A stretch of 7,510 nt of DNA from Methanospirillum hungatei. GTDB taxonomy: Archaea; Halobacteriota; Methanomicrobia; Methanomicrobiales; Methanospirillaceae. Below, one piece after another: positions 5,311 to 7,510 of the stretch (positions within the stretch are counted from its first letter, which is position 1; every line of letters starts with the position of its first letter). The stretch covers positions 1 to 7,510 of the forward strand of contig QKDV01000148.1 of the NCBI GenBank assembly GCA_003251955.1. Reading direction: 5' to 3'. Below the pieces are notes generated by a model. That model ran no database searches, had not been told where the DNA came from, and saw nothing but the letters and a program-made list of their open reading frames with translations. Both the position numbers and the translations under genes were made by a program.

Positions 5311-6756
5311 ATGTTTACCGGGATTGATATCGGCGGAACCAATACGGACATTGCGCTGATAGATGAGGATATCCGGACCATTAAAGTCCCTAATTCAAAG
5401 GGTCTTGACCAGGCAATGCAGATGGCGGGTGATGACGGAAGGCTGGTAGTAAGTACATCCCAACCGTTGAATGCAATGATTACCGGCACTGCAGGAAGAA
5501 TCAGGACAATAACTATCCCGGGGCCGGGCCTCGTATACGGGGGCGCAGTGAAAGGTGCGGTGGGTCCCCGTGGTGACATCCTTGAACCTGTTGATACAGA
5601 AGAGATCCAGAACCTGCTCAAAGGATGTCGTGCGGAAGGAATCGCAATTGCAGGAAAGTTTTCCGTCAGGAACCCACTTCAGGAGGAGATTGTTAGGGAT
5701 ATTGCCAGACAGTTCTTTGACGAAGAGCAGATCGCAATCAGTGCTCCGCTTGGAGGACTTAACTTTCCTGCCCGAATTGCCACTACCAGGATTAATGCAG
5801 GAATAAAATCCAAAGTAACATCACTCTCCGATAAGATCCGAAAAAACCATCAGGATTCTCTTTTTGTAACATCAGACGGGGGGCTCTGTGGTCATGACCG
5901 GGCGATCGCAAACCCCTCCCTTCTTTATTATTCAAGCCCGGCCACAGTTGCCCTGGGCGCAGTGTACCTTTCTAAAAAGAAGGACTGTCTGATCGTTGAT
6001 ATCGGTGGCACAACAACGGATCTTGTCCTGATAAACGATGGAAAGCCTATCCTGAACACCCTGTTTGTCCAGGGGAAGAAAACCCTCATTCAGGCCGTAT
6101 CAGCAGATACCATACCATTTGGAGGAGACTCATGTATTAGGGATGAACTGCTGCAATTCAGATCAGGCAATGCCCGTGCGTTCGGTGGCGCTGAGCCAAC
6201 ACTCACCGATGCCCTCAATGTTCTTGGAGCCGATATCGGAGATACCTCCCGATCATGTTGTCTTGATTCACAAAAGGCCGAGGATGCTTACTGGAAGTAC
6301 ATTGAGACGCTTGGGGGGATCATCCACCACATGGATCCACCTCTGATTGTTGGAGCAGGGTTTCTTGCCCCATACATCATTCCGGATCTGGCAGACGAAG
6401 CAAGGGTTCGATTTTATGTCCCTGATCATGCAGGGTCAGCAAATGCTGTTGGTGCAGCAGTCTCGCGGATCAGTATCAGTGTACATGCCCATGCAGATTC
6501 TCAGCGGGGTATTCTCATATTAAACGGGATCGATCACCCTCTTCCCATTGGATTGAGCGATGATGATCTCCTCGTGTATACCGGAGAACTGATCAGGGAA
6601 ATGGCGAGAAGTGAAGGAGCACCTTCAGCGGACCTGCATGAACTTGTGACAAGTCAGTATTCAGCTTACAACGTAGTGCGTGGCGGCCGTGTTCAGGCCA
6701 GGATCACCGATTTTGTAATAGGAATAGCACCGGGTATCACTGCAGAGGCACCATGA
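5311..6756 (+). CDS. Hydantoinase/oxoprolinase (HyuA) family ATP-dependent amidohydrolase, compact form
   Basis: Relatives include ATP-dependent N-methylhydantoinase A, 5-oxoprolinase and acetone carboxylase beta subunits, which activate a carbonyl or amide with ATP on an ASKHA fold. The product is 481 residues, against about 650-700 for typical HyuA. The first phosphate loop is FTGIDIGGTNTDIALID (2-18) and the second is LIVDIGGTTTDLVLINDG (227-244). In between lie LGGLNFPARIATTRINAG (147-164) and TSDGG (187-191). Further on are GGAEPTLTDALNVLGADIGD (292-311), VGAGFLAPYI (347-356) and SANAVGAAVSRI (376-387), which are family hallmarks. The usual glycine-rich GGGSIA stretch is replaced by IPFGGDSCIRD (268-278). 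The last 90 residues do not resemble the standard C-terminal domain. No HyuB partner is adjacent. It is longer than MfnF, the methanofuran-synthesis member of the superfamily, and its motifs fit HyuA better. The stop overlaps the next start as ATGA. The substrate cannot be read from the sequence. Confidence 0.85.
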   Translation: MFTGIDIGGTNTDIALIDEDIRTIKVPNSKGLDQAMQMAGDDGRLVVSTSQPLNAMITGTAGRIRTITIPGPGLVYGGAVKGAVGPRGDILEPVDTEEIQNLLKGCRAEGIAIAGKFSVRNPLQEEIVRDIARQFFDEEQIAISAPLGGLNFPARIATTRINAGIKSKVTSLSDKIRKNHQDSLFVTSDGGLCGHDRAIANPSLLYYSSPATVALGAVYLSKKKDCLIVDIGGTTTDLVLINDGKPILNTLFVQGKKTLIQAVSADTIPFGGDSCIRDELLQFRSGNARAFGGAEPTLTDALNVLGADIGDTSRSCCLDSQKAEDAYWKYIETLGGIIHHMDPPLIVGAGFLAPYIIPDLADEARVRFYVPDHAGSANAVGAAVSRISISVHAHADSQRGILILNGIDHPLPIGLSDDDLLVYTGELIREMARSEGAPSADLHELVTSQYSAYNVVRGGRVQARITDFVIGIAPGITAEAP

Positions 6757-7510
6757 CAACAGGGATCATTTTTGCACAGGCATACCTTCGCCATGAACAG
6801 AGCCCCACCCACCCGGAGCGTAGTGAACGCCTCGCATACACCATGGACCAGTTAACAGAAGAGGGCATCTTCGATCTCCCAACAATCAGCCTGATAGAAC
6901 CGCGAAAAGCGACCAGAACAGAAATACTGACTGTTCACGATGCATCATACGTGGGATTTCTCGAAGAGGCTAGTGTCACCGGTGGTATGATCGATTATGA
7001 CACAAGGATTCCCAAAGGCCTGATAGGCGATGCTCTGCTCGCTGCAGGAGGAGCAGTCACTGCTGTCGATGCCGTGCTTGACCAGGATGTAAGGAATGCT
7101 TTTGTGCTCTGCAGACCCCCTGGTCACCATGCGGGACATGCGCATGGAGGAGGGTTCTGTTACCTCAACAATGTGGCCATCGCAGTCAGACACATCCAGC
7201 AAAGAGGGATGAAACGTGTCATGATCCTTGACTGGGACGCCCATCACGGGAACGGAACCCAGGAGATCTTTGAGAATGATCCCTCAGTGCTCTTCTGTTC
7301 GGTTCATCAGTTTCCATTTTACCCGGGATCAGGTCAGATAGATGAGATCGGAATTGGAGAAGGGATGGGATATACAGTCAACATGCCCGTTCCAGGCGGA
7401 AGTTCTGTCCGGGTATATAAGTACCTGCTTCAGGACGTAATCATGCCCCTTGCTGAAGAATTCCAGCCTGATTGTATCGTCATATCAGCCGGCCAGGACA
7501 ATCACTTTAC
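6753..7510 (+). CDS. Histone deacetylase / acetylpolyamine amidohydrolase family protein (3' end beyond the right edge)
   Basis: Members are Zn-dependent deacetylases acting on acetyl-lysine in proteins, on acetylpolyamines, or in acetoin utilisation (AcuC). The 252 visible residues show SPTHPERSERL (17-27), RPPGHHAGHAHGGGFCYLNN (121-140) with the catalytic histidine pair His125/His126, LDWDAHHGNGTQEIF (159-173) with zinc ligands Asp162 and His164, and HQFPFYPGSG (185-194). ISAGQDNHF (244-252) carries the third ligand Asp249. All zinc and charge-relay residues visible are intact, so it should be active. The conserved late Gly/Tyr region lies outside the window; the family is about 340-380 residues. 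The overall style is nearer class II HDAC-like prokaryotic proteins than AcuC. The ATG overlaps the hydantoinase-like stop (ATGA), with a GAGG five bases before it, so the genes are coupled. The substrate is unknown; a protein target such as a chromatin protein, or a small acetylated amine, are both possible. Confidence 0.93.
   Translation, partial: MTTGIIFAQAYLRHEQSPTHPERSERLAYTMDQLTEEGIFDLPTISLIEPRKATRTEILTVHDASYVGFLEEASVTGGMIDYDTRIPKGLIGDALLAAGGAVTAVDAVLDQDVRNAFVLCRPPGHHAGHAHGGGFCYLNNVAIAVRHIQQRGMKRVMILDWDAHHGNGTQEIFENDPSVLFCSVHQFPFYPGSGQIDEIGIGEGMGYTVNMPVPGGSSVRVYKYLLQDVIMPLAEEFQPDCIVISAGQDNHF

Noticed and set aside
5244..5621. Minus-strand open frame opposite the start of the hydantoinase-like gene
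   Set aside because: It is antisense to the conserved first phosphate loop region, and its composition is typical of a shadow frame.
5311..6756. Identity as MfnF (methanofuran biosynthesis)
   Set aside because: MfnF is a much shorter ASKHA-type protein. This one has the TDALNVLG and NAVGAA blocks of the HyuA group and is 481 residues long.
6945..7247. Minus-strand open frame inside the deacetylase gene
   Set aside because: It lies opposite the conserved catalytic region of the deacetylase; no independent support.
1..7510. CRISPR array, tRNA, insertion sequence or prophage remnant
   Set aside because: I saw no regularly spaced repeats, no tRNA-like cloverleaf, no transposase or integrase motifs, and no abrupt change in composition.

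Overview
The window reads as part of a methanogenic archaeon's chromosome, most likely a hydrogenotrophic member of the Methanomicrobiales (a Methanospirillum-like genome is a guess). The reasons are the hydrogenase-maturation genes hypA and hypE, a homologue of beta-RFAP synthase (the family of the first committed enzyme of methanopterin synthesis), archaeal-style TATA boxes with very short leaders, poly-T terminators, and tight ATGA gene overlaps. I see no mobile element, CRISPR array, tRNA or rRNA. The window is densely coding and no gene-free gap exceeds about 150 bases.

Layout from left to right. Positions 1-772 (minus) hold hypA followed by the 5' part of hypE, overlapping by ATGA; hypE runs off the left edge. 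A divergent intergenic region follows, then a DedA-family membrane protein on the plus strand (895 or 922 to 1533). It converges on a minus-strand run transcribed from 3984 down to 1574: a DUF2148 Fe-S-type protein, a beta-RFAP-synthase-like GHMP-superfamily enzyme (ATGA overlap), and, after a 90-base gap with a strong hairpin, a PF06695 'small multidrug export' membrane protein. Upstream of this run is an unrecognised minus-strand gene (5180 or 5210 to 4059). Its product appears to contain two tandem copies of a PH-like domain, and it ends in an obvious hairpin plus U-tract terminator. A divergent promoter region (5181-5310) separates it from a plus-strand pair: a compact hydantoinase/oxoprolinase-family ATPase (5311-6756) and a histone-deacetylase-family amidohydrolase (6753 to beyond the right edge), again overlapping by ATGA.

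How the genes work together. HypA and HypE act in one pathway: nickel delivery, and cyanide-ligand synthesis for [NiFe]-hydrogenases. DUF2148 and the beta-RFAP-like enzyme are translationally coupled and probably act in one process, possibly pterin or cofactor related; that link is inferred from context. The hydantoinase-like and deacetylase-like enzymes are also coupled, and both families act on amide-type bonds, which suggests an uncharacterised amide-processing step. The two membrane proteins (DedA and PF06695) are probably distant relatives that face each other tail to tail.

The least explained items are the tandem PH-like protein, the DUF2148/GHMP pair and the hydantoinase/deacetylase pair.
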